Below the pieces are notes generated by a model. It did not search any database. It worked only from the letters and a program-made list of their open reading frames with translations, and was not told the origin of the DNA. DNA of 58,139 bases. Origin: CAZIOH01 sp964540815. GTDB taxonomy: Bacteria; Myxococcota_A; Polyangia; Fen-1088. Positions within the stretch are counted from its first letter, which is position 1; each line of letters begins with the position of its first letter. Location of the stretch: positions 1-58,139 of the forward strand of contig CAZIOH010000039.1 of the NCBI GenBank assembly GCA_964540815.1, in the 5' to 3' direction. Positions 24,230 through 32,790 of the stretch are shown piece by piece. Position numbers and translations under genes: made by a program.

Positions 24230-26805
24230 TCCCCGGCCCCGGCCCCGGCCCCGGCCTGTCTGATCTCGGCGGCCAGGATGAATGGCCCCACGCCCTTCAG
24301 ATCGTTGGTGGCGATCTCGGTGCTGGTGTAATACGCGAGCGAGCCGTCGCGGTAGGGCTTGCCGCCGAGCCCGGCGACCTTGCAGATCTGCCTCACGTCG
24401 ACCAGGCCGCCGCCTTCGACGGTCACGAATCGTTCGACGAGCCCGCGCCAGCCCGTGTCCGCCACCGGCCCGTAGGTGCCCCGGGCCAGCCAGCCGTTCT
24501 TCACACCCTTCGACAGCGCATAGACGAACATCGCGGAGGCCGAGGCCTCCTCATAGTTGGGTCCGGCGCGCGGCGCATCGAGCACCTGCCACCAGACCCC
24601 CGTCGCTGGATCTTGCACCCGGGCCACCGCAGCGGCCAGCCTGCGAAGGATACCCAGCAACGCCGCGCGCGCGGCCGCGACCTCGCCGGCCGTCGTCTTC
24701 TCGCTGGGCGGGACCTGGGACAGGACGTCGACCACCGCCATGGCATACCATCCCATGCCGCGGGCCCAGGCGTGCGGCGACAGGCCAGTTTGCGGGTTGG
24801 CCCAGCGCTCGGTGCGCGACTCGTCCCAGCCGTGGTACAGCAGGCCGGATCCCGGGGCCCGCAGGTGCTTTTCGGCCAGCACCACCTGGTGCACCGCCTC
24901 GGCGAGGGCCGCCGGCTCGTGAAACACCCGCGCGTACTCGGCGAGGAACGGCGAGGCCATGTACACCCCGTCGAGCCACATCTGGCGTGGATAGACCAGC
25001 TTGTGCCAGAAGCCGCCGTCGGCGGTCCGAGGTTGGTTGCGCAGCTGTCCCCGCAGGGTCCGCAGGGCCTTCTCGTAGCGGGCCGCCCGGCGCGTGTCGC
25101 CGGCTCCCCGGGCCGCGGCCAGCAGGGGAAACAGCACCTTGCCCATGTTCAGCTGGTCGAGGTTGTAGTCCTCGACCCGGTAACCGCCGTGGATGTTGCC
25201 GTCCTCGTCGAGCACCCGATCCACCGCCTGCCGGGCATAGGCAATGTACTTCGGCTCCCGGGTCTCGGCCGCCACCTGCAAGCACGCCTCGAGGAGCAAT
25301 CCCGGCTCGTAGTTCCACTTGTCGGTGAGGACGGGGGCGCGGGCCATCGCCGAGTCACAGGCCCGGCGGCCCCAGCTGGCAGCCGCGCCCGCCACCGCGG
25401 CGCCGGATCCGACCGACCGCCCGGGGCGCACGTCCGCCCCGTGACCCGTGGCCGGCATCCCCGCGGGGTCCGTGGCCGCGGATGCAGCCCGGTCGAGCCC
25501 GGGCGTCGTCGGACCCGAGAGGCGCACCTCGACCGGATGGGCGCGTCGACGGGCGAAGGCCTCGACGGCTGCTCCCCAGGCCGCGCGATCGGCGAAGTCT
25601 CCGTTCCCCTGCCAGCCGAAACCGGCGTCGTACTCGAGGGGGACGCCGACCCGCGCGTTCACCACGAGGAGCCGATCGCTGTCGGTCTCGGGCGCCTCGA
25701 TGACCGAGCCCGCCGGGACCACCACGGCGCACCCGAGGCTCGGCGAGGCAGGGGCCTTCTTCAGCGGCTCCCACGAGCGCAGCCAGCCCGCCGCCGCATC
25801 CACCTCGAACGCCCCACCCTCGTGGCGCGCGATCCCGATGGCGACTGGCACCAGCGGCGCCGGCACCGCTGCCGGCCTGGCCGGCGAGGACGTGCCCGCG
25901 CCCGCGGGCGCGCCTGCAGGGGGCACGGCGGTGGCGGTGCCGGCCTCGAGGCGAAAGGTGCTGGCGAAGTGGTCGAAGCTCTGACCCGCGTCGAGCGTGA
26001 CGCGCTTGACCTCCGAGATCCGGCGTCCGCCGCCGAGGTCCCAGGGGGCATATGCGAGCTCGAACACCAGGCGGACCGGCCCGTTCGCCAGCACGCGCGA
26101 GGTGGTGAAGTTGCGCGACACCGCCAGGCGGCGGTCCGCCGTCCACACGCCGAGCCCGCCGCACCCGCGGGCCTTGCCCACCGAGTAGAAGTCGCCGCCC
26201 TCCCCGGTGTCCTCATGGTAGTTGTCGGTCAGGTACCAGTCGTTCACGACCAGGTGGCGCACGCGCTTGCACCACACGTCCACCCCGCTGCTCACCAGCG
26301 GCTCGGCCTTCCAGGTCTCGAGATCGGGCCCGTACATCCGGTGGGCGATGCGATCGTTCTCCCACGCGAAGTCGTCGTGGCGCTCGCGCGCGAAGCGCCC
26401 GTAGACGCGGTACTGTCCGCGGTCGACCGCCGCCCGGGCGCCCGGCTTCACGGTGACCACCTGCGACTCGGAGGGGCCGAGGCTCACCTGGAAGACCAGC
26501 GCGTCCGGCCTCTCGTCTCCGTCGAGATCCACCCACTGCGAGAGCACCGGGACCCCCGCGGCATCGATCACCACCGTCCGCTTCGGCTCGAGCCCGGGGA
26601 CGCGCCTCTGCAAGTCGGCGAACGGCAGGGACACCGTCTCTGAAGGCCGCGCCTCTCCGAGCGGATTGTGGATCTCGACCAGGAGCTCGGACGCTCCGGT
26701 GCTGGTCGGCCCTCCCGCGGCTGCGCTCCCGGCGGCCGCAGCGGCAGCCGCAGCCGCTGCCGCTGTCGCGACCAGCCCGATCGCCACCAGCCCGCTAGGG
26801 CGCAC
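24226..26805 (-). CDS. DUF4861 - GH105 fusion: unsaturated (rhamno)galacturonyl hydrolase
   Basis: 859 residues from a GTG start; an Ala-run signal region is followed by two domains. Residues about 35-460 match the DUF4861 type (VEIHNPLGEARPSETVSLPF, QWVDLDGDERPDALVFQV, FAWENDRIAHRMYGP, DNYHEDTGEGGDFYSVG), a family common in pectin loci. Residues about 490-850 are an alpha6/alpha6 barrel of family GH105: KWNYEPGLLLEA, GGFWHKLVYPRQMWLDGVYM (catalytic Asp in the MWLDG block), SPHAWARGMGWYAMAVVDVL and YEEASASAMFVYAL. GH105 removes unsaturated uronic acid ends left by lyases. The two parts are normally separate proteins; the joint is Ala/Gly/Pro-rich. It overlaps the next upstream gene by 11 bases. 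Confidence 0.88.
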   Translation of the reverse strand: MRPSGLVAIGLVATAAAAAAAAAAAGSAAAGGPTSTGASELLVEIHNPLGEARPSETVSLPFADLQRRVPGLEPKRTVVIDAAGVPVLSQWVDLDGDERPDALVFQVSLGPSESQVVTVKPGARAAVDRGQYRVYGRFARERHDDFAWENDRIAHRMYGPDLETWKAEPLVSSGVDVWCKRVRHLVVNDWYLTDNYHEDTGEGGDFYSVGKARGCGGLGVWTADRRLAVSRNFTTSRVLANGPVRLVFELAYAPWDLGGGRRISEVKRVTLDAGQSFDHFASTFRLEAGTATAVPPAGAPAGAGTSSPARPAAVPAPLVPVAIGIARHEGGAFEVDAAAGWLRSWEPLKKAPASPSLGCAVVVPAGSVIEAPETDSDRLLVVNARVGVPLEYDAGFGWQGNGDFADRAAWGAAVEAFARRRAHPVEVRLSGPTTPGLDRAASAATDPAGMPATGHGADVRPGRSVGSGAAVAGAAASWGRRACDSAMARAPVLTDKWNYEPGLLLEACLQVAAETREPKYIAYARQAVDRVLDEDGNIHGGYRVEDYNLDQLNMGKVLFPLLAAARGAGDTRRAARYEKALRTLRGQLRNQPRTADGGFWHKLVYPRQMWLDGVYMASPFLAEYARVFHEPAALAEAVHQVVLAEKHLRAPGSGLLYHGWDESRTERWANPQTGLSPHAWARGMGWYAMAVVDVLSQVPPSEKTTAGEVAAARAALLGILRRLAAAVARVQDPATGVWWQVLDAPRAGPNYEEASASAMFVYALSKGVKNGWLARGTYGPVADTGWRGLVERFVTVEGGGLVDVRQICKVAGLGGKPYRDGSLAYYTSTEIATNDLKGVGPFILAAEIRQAGAGAGAGE

Positions 26806-27781
26806 CGGCGGCCCACTCGATGGCGGCGACCATCAGTCGGTACGAGTCGATGGCCAGGTCCTTGATCGCGTCCGTCTTCCAGCACAGCGAGGCCCGCCGC
26901 GCCGGCGCGACGGTCTTGGACATCATCCCCCCCTTTTCGTACGCGAAGACACAGAGCTCGGTCGGGCTTCCCATCACCGACGCCACCTGGATCGGCGCGC
27001 CACCCGGAACCGCCCAGGAGATCTGGGTGTTGCGGGTGGGGCTGATCACGTTCAGGTTCGCGCCGGCGGCGAACGAGGCCGCGAGGTAGGACGTGGCGTC
27101 GATGACCGTCAGCTGCGAGGTGCTCGGGGCGTTGCCCTTCCCCGACGACCCCACGATGAAGTCGAGCGGCTGGTAGGTGGGGTTTCCGAAGGTCAGGATC
27201 GGCACCGCGAGATCCTTGTAGGAGCTGGCGAAATCCGCACCCGACGCGCCGGACGAGCCGACGATCAGGTCCTGGCTGGACGCGCTCGCGTCGGCCGGCG
27301 TGGCGGCTCCCAGCTTCACGACCATCCCGCGGGCGGCCATCAGATCGCTCAGCATCTGATCGCCGTCGTCCAGGCTGGCCGGGTTGTCCACCACCAGGAG
27401 GACCTTCTTGCCGGTGAGATCCACCTTCTTGGTCCCGGCCGACCCACCACTTCCAGCCACCGGGATCGGCGCTGAGCCGCCGCTCGATCCGACGGGCACG
27501 CCTCCGGGCGCACCTCCACTCGCCGCGGCGGAGGTGCTCCCGCCGCCGCTCGCGCTCCCGCTCGCGGCGCGCCCGCCGCTGGCCGTCGCCCCCGGGCTCG
27601 CCCCGCCACTGCCAGGTGAGCCGCCGCCGCTGCCGCCTCCACCGCTGCTCCCCCCGGTCCCGAGCTCACCCGGCTGCGTGCCGGACAGCTGCGCACAGGA
27701 CAGCGCCGAGCCCAGCACGGCGACCGCCGCCGCCAGCACCGCCCGGCCGAGCGCCCCGTCCCTGCGCGGCTGCCACATCAT
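26795..27781 (-). CDS. Surface lipoprotein with Gly/Ser linker and ThuA/amidotransferase-like domain
   Basis: 328 residues. Lipobox LSC with Cys29, then a linker of about 85 residues of Gly, Ser, Ala and Pro. The remaining 200 residues look like a flavodoxin/class I amidotransferase-like (ThuA-type) fold: KKVLLVVDNPASLDDGDQML, then alternating strands and helices with DLIVGSSGASG, VPILTFGNPTY and ELCVFAYEKG, ending AIDSYRLMVAAIEWA. I see no catalytic Cys-His-Glu triad, so it may be a non-catalytic binding module; the first gene of the operon has a similar region. Overlaps upstream and downstream genes by 4 and 11 bases. A sugar-binding or sensing role on the surface is inferred only from context. 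Confidence 0.75.
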   Translation of the reverse strand: MMWQPRRDGALGRAVLAAAVAVLGSALSCAQLSGTQPGELGTGGSSGGGGSGGGSPGSGGASPGATASGGRAASGSASGGGSTSAAASGGAPGGVPVGSSGGSAPIPVAGSGGSAGTKKVDLTGKKVLLVVDNPASLDDGDQMLSDLMAARGMVVKLGAATPADASASSQDLIVGSSGASGADFASSYKDLAVPILTFGNPTYQPLDFIVGSSGKGNAPSTSQLTVIDATSYLAASFAAGANLNVISPTRNTQISWAVPGGAPIQVASVMGSPTELCVFAYEKGGMMSKTVAPARRASLCWKTDAIKDLAIDSYRLMVAAIEWAAGAP

Positions 27782-29358
27782 TCGGGCGCCGGGGGCACCG
27801 GGCGAACGGTCTCGGGTTGAACGCACGACGACAGGTCGAACAGCATGAACTCCAGCGCCTTCTCCTGCGGCGACAGGGTGGTCGAGGTGCAGCCGGTCGG
27901 GAAGGGCTTCTCCGGCCACGAGACATCCGGAGCCACGCCGCCCGCCGCCGCCGAGACCACGTGCACGTCGGTGAACACCACCCGGCCGCACTGCTGGTCG
28001 GCGGAGCTCTCGACCGGGGTGTTCATGGTCATGTACTCGACCCCGGGCCGCGCCACCTCGGCGTCGTAGTAGATCCAGCGCTGGGTGTACGGCGGGGTGA
28101 CCGCCTTCACCGAGTACTGCCCCTGGAACACCGGCAGGCTCCCGCGCGTGGTCGACGCGCCCACGTTCACCAGCCAGTCGGCGAGCGCCATCCCCTTGGG
28201 GAAGGTGTCGTCGATCTTCAGCGTGCTCGGATCGGGCAGATCGTTGTTGTCGTTCATGTAGACCGCCGTCTGTGGCCACGGCGCCGCCCCCGACTCGAGC
28301 CAGTAGGAGTGCTTGTGATCGGCGAACAGCCGGCCCCCCATGTCCGCGTACGACTTGATGTTCTGTCGGTACGGCGACTTGGCGTCGGCGTAGGACGCGC
28401 CTTCGCAGGACAGCACGAGGATGTCGTACGTGCGGAGCTTGTCGGGGCTGCCCCAGAGCGTGGAGGCGTTGGGGAAGGCCACGCCGCCGTTCACGGTGGC
28501 GGCGAAGCCCTTCGAGCCCGCGCCATCTCCGCTCGTGGCCCCGCCGACGAACATGTGGACGCGCCCCGTCCCCGCGTCGGTGGTGAACTCCTGGTCGGCG
28601 ACGCCAATCTTGCGGAGCAGACATTCGAGGGCGTCCGCGTGCCCGGTGGTGAGCGCGAACTGCGGCAGGTGCCCCTCGCTCTGGCTGCGGGGCAGGCGGG
28701 TGAGGTTCTTGTCCGTGATGGGGGTGTCCTGGCAGGCCGTGACCGTGGGGATGGTCACCTTGCGTCGCCACTTGCCGACCTGGATGACGAGCGGGATGTC
28801 GTGACCCACCGGCATGTTGCTGAGCACGAAGTGACCGCTCGCATCCGACAGCGCGGTGGCGATGGGAGAGCCGGTCGCCGTCCCGTCGCACTTCTGACAC
28901 GACACGCCCTCGGGAATGTCCGCCAGATCGGCGTTGGGGACGTAGACCACCACGTTGTACAGCGGGGTGCTGCCGGCGGGATCGTACACCGTCCCGCTCA
29001 CCGAGGTGGTCTGGCCCGCGGGACAGGCGGCCTGCGCGCAGGGGCCGTCCTTGCAGGTCGGCTGCTGACACTGAAGGTTCTTGCAGCCGCCGGTCGCGCC
29101 GTTGGAGCTGGTGATGGTGCCACGGCTGGCGTCCGCGGTGTCAGCCGGCAAGGTGACGGAGGTCCCGCCCGAGCCGAAGAGCGAGCCGCCCCCCGAATTC
29201 GCGGCGGCCGCGCCCGTGCCGTCGCCGCCCGGCTGCCCGCCAGTTCCGGTCTTGACGCTGGCGCACGCCGAAACGAGGGCCAAGCTGGTGGCCAGAAGCG
29301 AGGCCAGCATCCAGGTCAGCGGGCGGGCCGGAGCTCGGGATCTGGGGGGAATGGTCAT
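27778..29358 (-). CDS. Surface lipoprotein with carboxypeptidase-regulatory-like and ThuA-like domains
   Basis: 526 residues from ATG 29358, preceded by GGAGAGG at good spacing. Signal peptide with Cys32 (VSAC), a Gly/Ser/Ala linker, then a short Cys-rich segment (CKNLQCQQPTCKDGPC). A carboxypeptidase-regulatory-like beta-sandwich follows (TSVSGTVYDPAGSTPLYNVVV, DASGHFVLSNMPVG), with a CQKC insert. The second half has YDILVLSCEGASY and YADMGGRLFADHKHSYWL, like a ThuA/amidotransferase-like domain. It is the first gene of a four-gene operon with overlaps of 4, 11 and 4 bases, so it is probably co-produced with the second lipoprotein, GH105 and GH28. A role in holding or presenting pectin at the surface is plausible but unproven. 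Confidence 0.78.
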   Translation of the reverse strand: MTIPPRSRAPARPLTWMLASLLATSLALVSACASVKTGTGGQPGGDGTGAAAANSGGGSLFGSGGTSVTLPADTADASRGTITSSNGATGGCKNLQCQQPTCKDGPCAQAACPAGQTTSVSGTVYDPAGSTPLYNVVVYVPNADLADIPEGVSCQKCDGTATGSPIATALSDASGHFVLSNMPVGHDIPLVIQVGKWRRKVTIPTVTACQDTPITDKNLTRLPRSQSEGHLPQFALTTGHADALECLLRKIGVADQEFTTDAGTGRVHMFVGGATSGDGAGSKGFAATVNGGVAFPNASTLWGSPDKLRTYDILVLSCEGASYADAKSPYRQNIKSYADMGGRLFADHKHSYWLESGAAPWPQTAVYMNDNNDLPDPSTLKIDDTFPKGMALADWLVNVGASTTRGSLPVFQGQYSVKAVTPPYTQRWIYYDAEVARPGVEYMTMNTPVESSADQQCGRVVFTDVHVVSAAAGGVAPDVSWPEKPFPTGCTSTTLSPQEKALEFMLFDLSSCVQPETVRPVPPAPE

Positions 29359-29600
29359 GGGTGCCTCTCCGTGAAGCCGCCGGGGCCCGGGGCCGGACCC
29401 GTGCGGGATCTCGTCTGCGGGACTCCGCTTGAGTGTCCGCCCGGGGCGCGCCCGGCTCATCCGAGGGCGCAGGCCGTGGCAGAAGACCGCTGGTGGAACC
29501 GCTCGTCGAGCCGGGCGCCAGCCGCGTGGGCTCGACCTTGGAGAAAACCCTGGGATGATGAGCCGCAAGACCCGCCCGCCGGCAACCCTAACCACGAGCC

Positions 29601-31199
29601 ATGACACCCGAGCCCCCCCTCCTCCAGCTGAAGAGTCCCTCGCCGTCCGACCACCCGGCGCCGGCGCCCATGAGGCAGACCATCCGGATCTCCGAGGGCG
29701 ACAACGTCCTCGTCGCGCTCGCCGCCATCCCGGCCGGAACGGCGGTCGCCGGGCTCGTCACGCGAGACGACATCCCCGCCGGCCACAAGCTGGCCGCGAA
29801 CCCCATCCGTTCGGGCGAGCTGGTGGTGAAGTACGGGTATCCCATCGGCGCCGCCACCCGGGACATCCTGGCCGGCGAGCACATCCACAGCCACAACTTA
29901 CAGAGCATCCTGCGCGGCGATCTGGCGGCGACGGTCGAGGGGCGTGGCGCGACCGGCGCGGCGACCGGCGCCTCCGCCAGCGTCGCCCGCGCGCCCCGCA
30001 CCCGCGAGACCGCCACCTTCGACGGCTACCGCCGGCCCGACGGCCGGGTCGCGATTCGCAACGAGATCTGGATCGTCAACACCGTGGGCTGCGTCAACAA
30101 CGCCGCCGAGCGCATCGCGGCGGCCGCCACCCGCGAGCTCGTGCACCCCGGCTCCAACATCGACGGGGTGTATGCCTTCTCGCATCCCTACGGGTGCTCG
30201 CAGCTCGGCGGCGATCTCGCGCACACCCAGGGGATCCTCGCCGGGCTGGTCAACCACCCCAACGCGGGCGGCGTGCTGATCCTCGGCCTCGGCTGCGAGA
30301 ACAACCAGATGAAGCTGTTCCTCGAGAGCGCGGGTCCGCTCGACCCCGCCCGGGTTCAGTCCTTCAACGCCCAGGAGGTCGAGGACGAGGTGGAGGAAGG
30401 TCTGGCGCGCGTCCGGATGGTCGCGAAGTACGCCAACCAGTTCACCCGCACGCCCATCCCGGCCAGCGAGCTCATCCTCGGCATGAAGTGCGGCGGCAGC
30501 GATGGCCTGTCGGGGATCACCGCCAACCCGCTCGTCGGCCGCATCGCCGACCGGGTCACCGCCGCCGGGGGCAGCGTGCTCCTGACCGAGGTGCCCGAGA
30601 TGTTCGGGGCCGAGGAGGTGCTGCTGGCGCGGGCCTGCACCCCCGAGGTGGCGAGCGACACCGTCGCCCTGGTCAACCAGTTTCGCGGCTACTTCCGCAA
30701 GTACGACGAGCCGATCGACGAGAACCCCGCCCCGGGGAACAAGGCGGGCGGCATCACCACCCTCGCCGAGAAGTCGCTCGGCTGTGTGCAGAAGGGCGGT
30801 CAGGCCCCGGTGGCCGAGGTCCTCGACTACGGAAAGCGGGTCCCGATGGGCCTCGGCGGACTGGCGCTGGTCAACGCCCCCGGCAACGACGGGGTGTCGT
30901 CGACCGCCATGGTGGCGGCGGGCGCGCACCTGGTCCTCTTCACCACCGGCCGCGGCACGCCCATGGGGTTTCCCGCCCCGACCGTCAAGATCAGCACCAA
31001 CTCGGAGCTGGCCCGGCGCAAGGCCGGATGGATCGACTTCGACGCGGGCCCGATCGCGCTCGGCACCGCCGAGCTCCCCGAGCTCTCGCAGCGCCTGTTC
31101 GAGCTGATCCTCGAGGTCGCGAGCGGGCGCACCCGCACCAAGAGCGAGCAGAACGGTTTCCGCGAGATCGCCATCTGGAAGGACGGGGTGACCCTGTGA
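29601..31199 (+). CDS. uxaA: Altronate dehydratase
   Basis: 532 residues; homology begins at residue 24 (MRQTIRISEGDNVLVALA), so ATG 29670 may be the true start. An N-terminal SAF-like domain (residues 24-100, GHKLAANPIRSGELVVKYG and HSHNLQ) is joined to the D-galactarate/altronate dehydratase catalytic part (GYRRPDGRVAIRNEIWIVNTV, YAFSHPYGCSQLGGD, LILGMKCGGSDGLSGITANP, GRGTPMGFPAPTVKISTN, in parts). It removes water from D-altronate to give 2-keto-3-deoxygluconate, the third step of galacturonate catabolism. Cytoplasmic. Translationally coupled to uxaB (GTGA overlap) and divergent from the extracellular pectin operon. Confidence 0.93.
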   Translation: MTPEPPLLQLKSPSPSDHPAPAPMRQTIRISEGDNVLVALAAIPAGTAVAGLVTRDDIPAGHKLAANPIRSGELVVKYGYPIGAATRDILAGEHIHSHNLQSILRGDLAATVEGRGATGAATGASASVARAPRTRETATFDGYRRPDGRVAIRNEIWIVNTVGCVNNAAERIAAAATRELVHPGSNIDGVYAFSHPYGCSQLGGDLAHTQGILAGLVNHPNAGGVLILGLGCENNQMKLFLESAGPLDPARVQSFNAQEVEDEVEEGLARVRMVAKYANQFTRTPIPASELILGMKCGGSDGLSGITANPLVGRIADRVTAAGGSVLLTEVPEMFGAEEVLLARACTPEVASDTVALVNQFRGYFRKYDEPIDENPAPGNKAGGITTLAEKSLGCVQKGGQAPVAEVLDYGKRVPMGLGGLALVNAPGNDGVSSTAMVAAGAHLVLFTTGRGTPMGFPAPTVKISTNSELARRKAGWIDFDAGPIALGTAELPELSQRLFELILEVASGRTRTKSEQNGFREIAIWKDGVTL

Positions 31200-32728
31200 G
31201 CGCCCCGGCGCCGGGGCCGCCCGCGGAGGGTCACGGCCTGCCCCGCCTCGACGGCGCGCTCGCCAAGCTGCCCGTCCACCACCCCGAGCGGGTGCTGCAG
31301 TTCGGGGAGGGAAACTTCCTGCGCGCTTTCGTGGACTGGATGCTCGATCGGATGAACGGCGCCGGCCTGTTCAACGGACGCGCGGTCCTGGTGCAGCCCA
31401 TCGCGCACGGGATGGCCGACGCCATCAACGCGCAGGATGGCCTCTTCACGGTGGTCCTGCGCGGCCGCCAGGACGGGCAGATCGTCGACACCCGCGAGCT
31501 CGTGACCGCCGTGAGCCGGTGCATCGATCCGTACCGGGACTTCGAGGCCTTCGCCGAGTGCGCCCGCAACCCCGAGCTGCGCTTCGTGGTGTCGAACACC
31601 ACCGAGGCCGGGATCCGGGTGGATCCGGCGGACGCGCTCGACGCGCGGCCCTGCTCGTCCTTTCCAGGGAAGCTCACCCAGCTCCTCTACCTCCGCTTCC
31701 AGTGCTTCGCGGGCGATCCAGCCCGCGGGCTGGTGATGCTGCCGTGCGAGCTCATCGAGCGCAACGGCGACCACCTGCGCCGCGCGGTCGAGGAGACCGC
31801 GCGCCGCTGGGCGCTGCCCGCGGCGTTCCTGGCCTGGCTCGAACAGGCGTGCCTCTTCACCAACACGCTCGTCGATCGCATCGTCACCGGCTATCCCAAG
31901 GACGAGGCCGACGAGCTGCAGGCGGCGCTCGGCTACCAGGATCGGTTGCTGGTGGCGGCCGAGGTGTTTCACGCCTGGGTGATCGAGTCCGCGCGACCGC
32001 TCGAGGCCGAGCTGCCGTTTCGGCGGGTGGGCCTCGACGTGATCTGGACCGACGACGTCGGCCCCTACCGCGAGCGCAAGGTGCGCATCCTCAACGGCGC
32101 CCACACCATGAGCGTGCTCGCGGCGTACCTGGCGGGCCTCGACACGGTGGGGGCGTGCATGGCCGATCCGGCCTTTCGCGGCCTCATCGAGGCGGGGATC
32201 GCCGAGGAGATCCTCCCCACGCTCACCCTGCCACGGGGCGAGCTCGAGTCCTTCGCGCGCTCGGTGTCCGAGCGGTTCGCCAATCCCTTCATCAAGCACC
32301 AGCTCCTCAGCATCTCGCTGAACTCGGTGAGCAAGTTCAAGGCGCGCATCCTCGGGACCATGCTGGACTACCGGCGCCTGCGGGGACAGCTTCCCCGACG
32401 GCTGACCTTCGCGCTGGCGGCGCTGGTGGCCTTTTATCGTGGGACCGTGCTTCGCGATGGCGCCCTCCTCGGCCGGCGGGCCGGGGCCGAGTACCGCATC
32501 CAGGACGATCCCCCGGTGCTGGCCACCTTCCAGCAGGCGTGGTCCGCCCACCCCGAGGGTCCGCTGTCCCTGGCCGATGCCACCGTGGTGAGCTCGGCGA
32601 TCCTCTCCAACCGGGATCTCTGGGGCCAGGACCTCGAGCCCGCCCTCCCGGGCCTCACCGTCGCCGTGGCCGGCCACCTCGCGACCATCTGCACCGAAGG
32701 CGCGCGCGCCGCCCTCGCGCGGGTGTGA
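31196..32728 (+). CDS. uxaB: Tagaturonate reductase (mannitol dehydrogenase family)
   Basis: 510 residues from a GTG that overlaps the uxaA stop. The Rossmann N-terminal motif RVLQFGEGNFLRAFVDWMLD and the family blocks VVSNTTEAGI, LPCELIERNGDHLR, TLVDRIVTGYP, FHAWVIE and RKVRILNGAHT (with the conserved Lys and Asn-Gly-x-His) identify the UxaB/mannitol dehydrogenase group. It reduces D-tagaturonate to D-altronate with NADH, the step before UxaA. Length equals that of other UxaB proteins (about 480-500). A weak hairpin follows the stop. The isomerase UxaC, needed to feed it, is not in this window. Confidence 0.92.
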   Translation: MSAPAPGPPAEGHGLPRLDGALAKLPVHHPERVLQFGEGNFLRAFVDWMLDRMNGAGLFNGRAVLVQPIAHGMADAINAQDGLFTVVLRGRQDGQIVDTRELVTAVSRCIDPYRDFEAFAECARNPELRFVVSNTTEAGIRVDPADALDARPCSSFPGKLTQLLYLRFQCFAGDPARGLVMLPCELIERNGDHLRRAVEETARRWALPAAFLAWLEQACLFTNTLVDRIVTGYPKDEADELQAALGYQDRLLVAAEVFHAWVIESARPLEAELPFRRVGLDVIWTDDVGPYRERKVRILNGAHTMSVLAAYLAGLDTVGACMADPAFRGLIEAGIAEEILPTLTLPRGELESFARSVSERFANPFIKHQLLSISLNSVSKFKARILGTMLDYRRLRGQLPRRLTFALAALVAFYRGTVLRDGALLGRRAGAEYRIQDDPPVLATFQQAWSAHPEGPLSLADATVVSSAILSNRDLWGQDLEPALPGLTVAVAGHLATICTEGARAALARV

Positions 32729-32747
32729 CGCGGATCGGCCGGATCGA

Positions 32748-32762
32748 TCCCGGAGGCCGGGA
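32748..32762. terminator. weak hairpin between convergent uxaB and VWA genes
   Basis: TCCCGG-AGG-CCGGGA, a 6-bp perfect stem, without a T-run. Its position 20 bases after uxaB, between two convergent genes, makes a termination role possible. Confidence 0.3.
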
Positions 32763-32790
32763 AGCGCGCGCCCGTCTGTCTACGGGGTGT

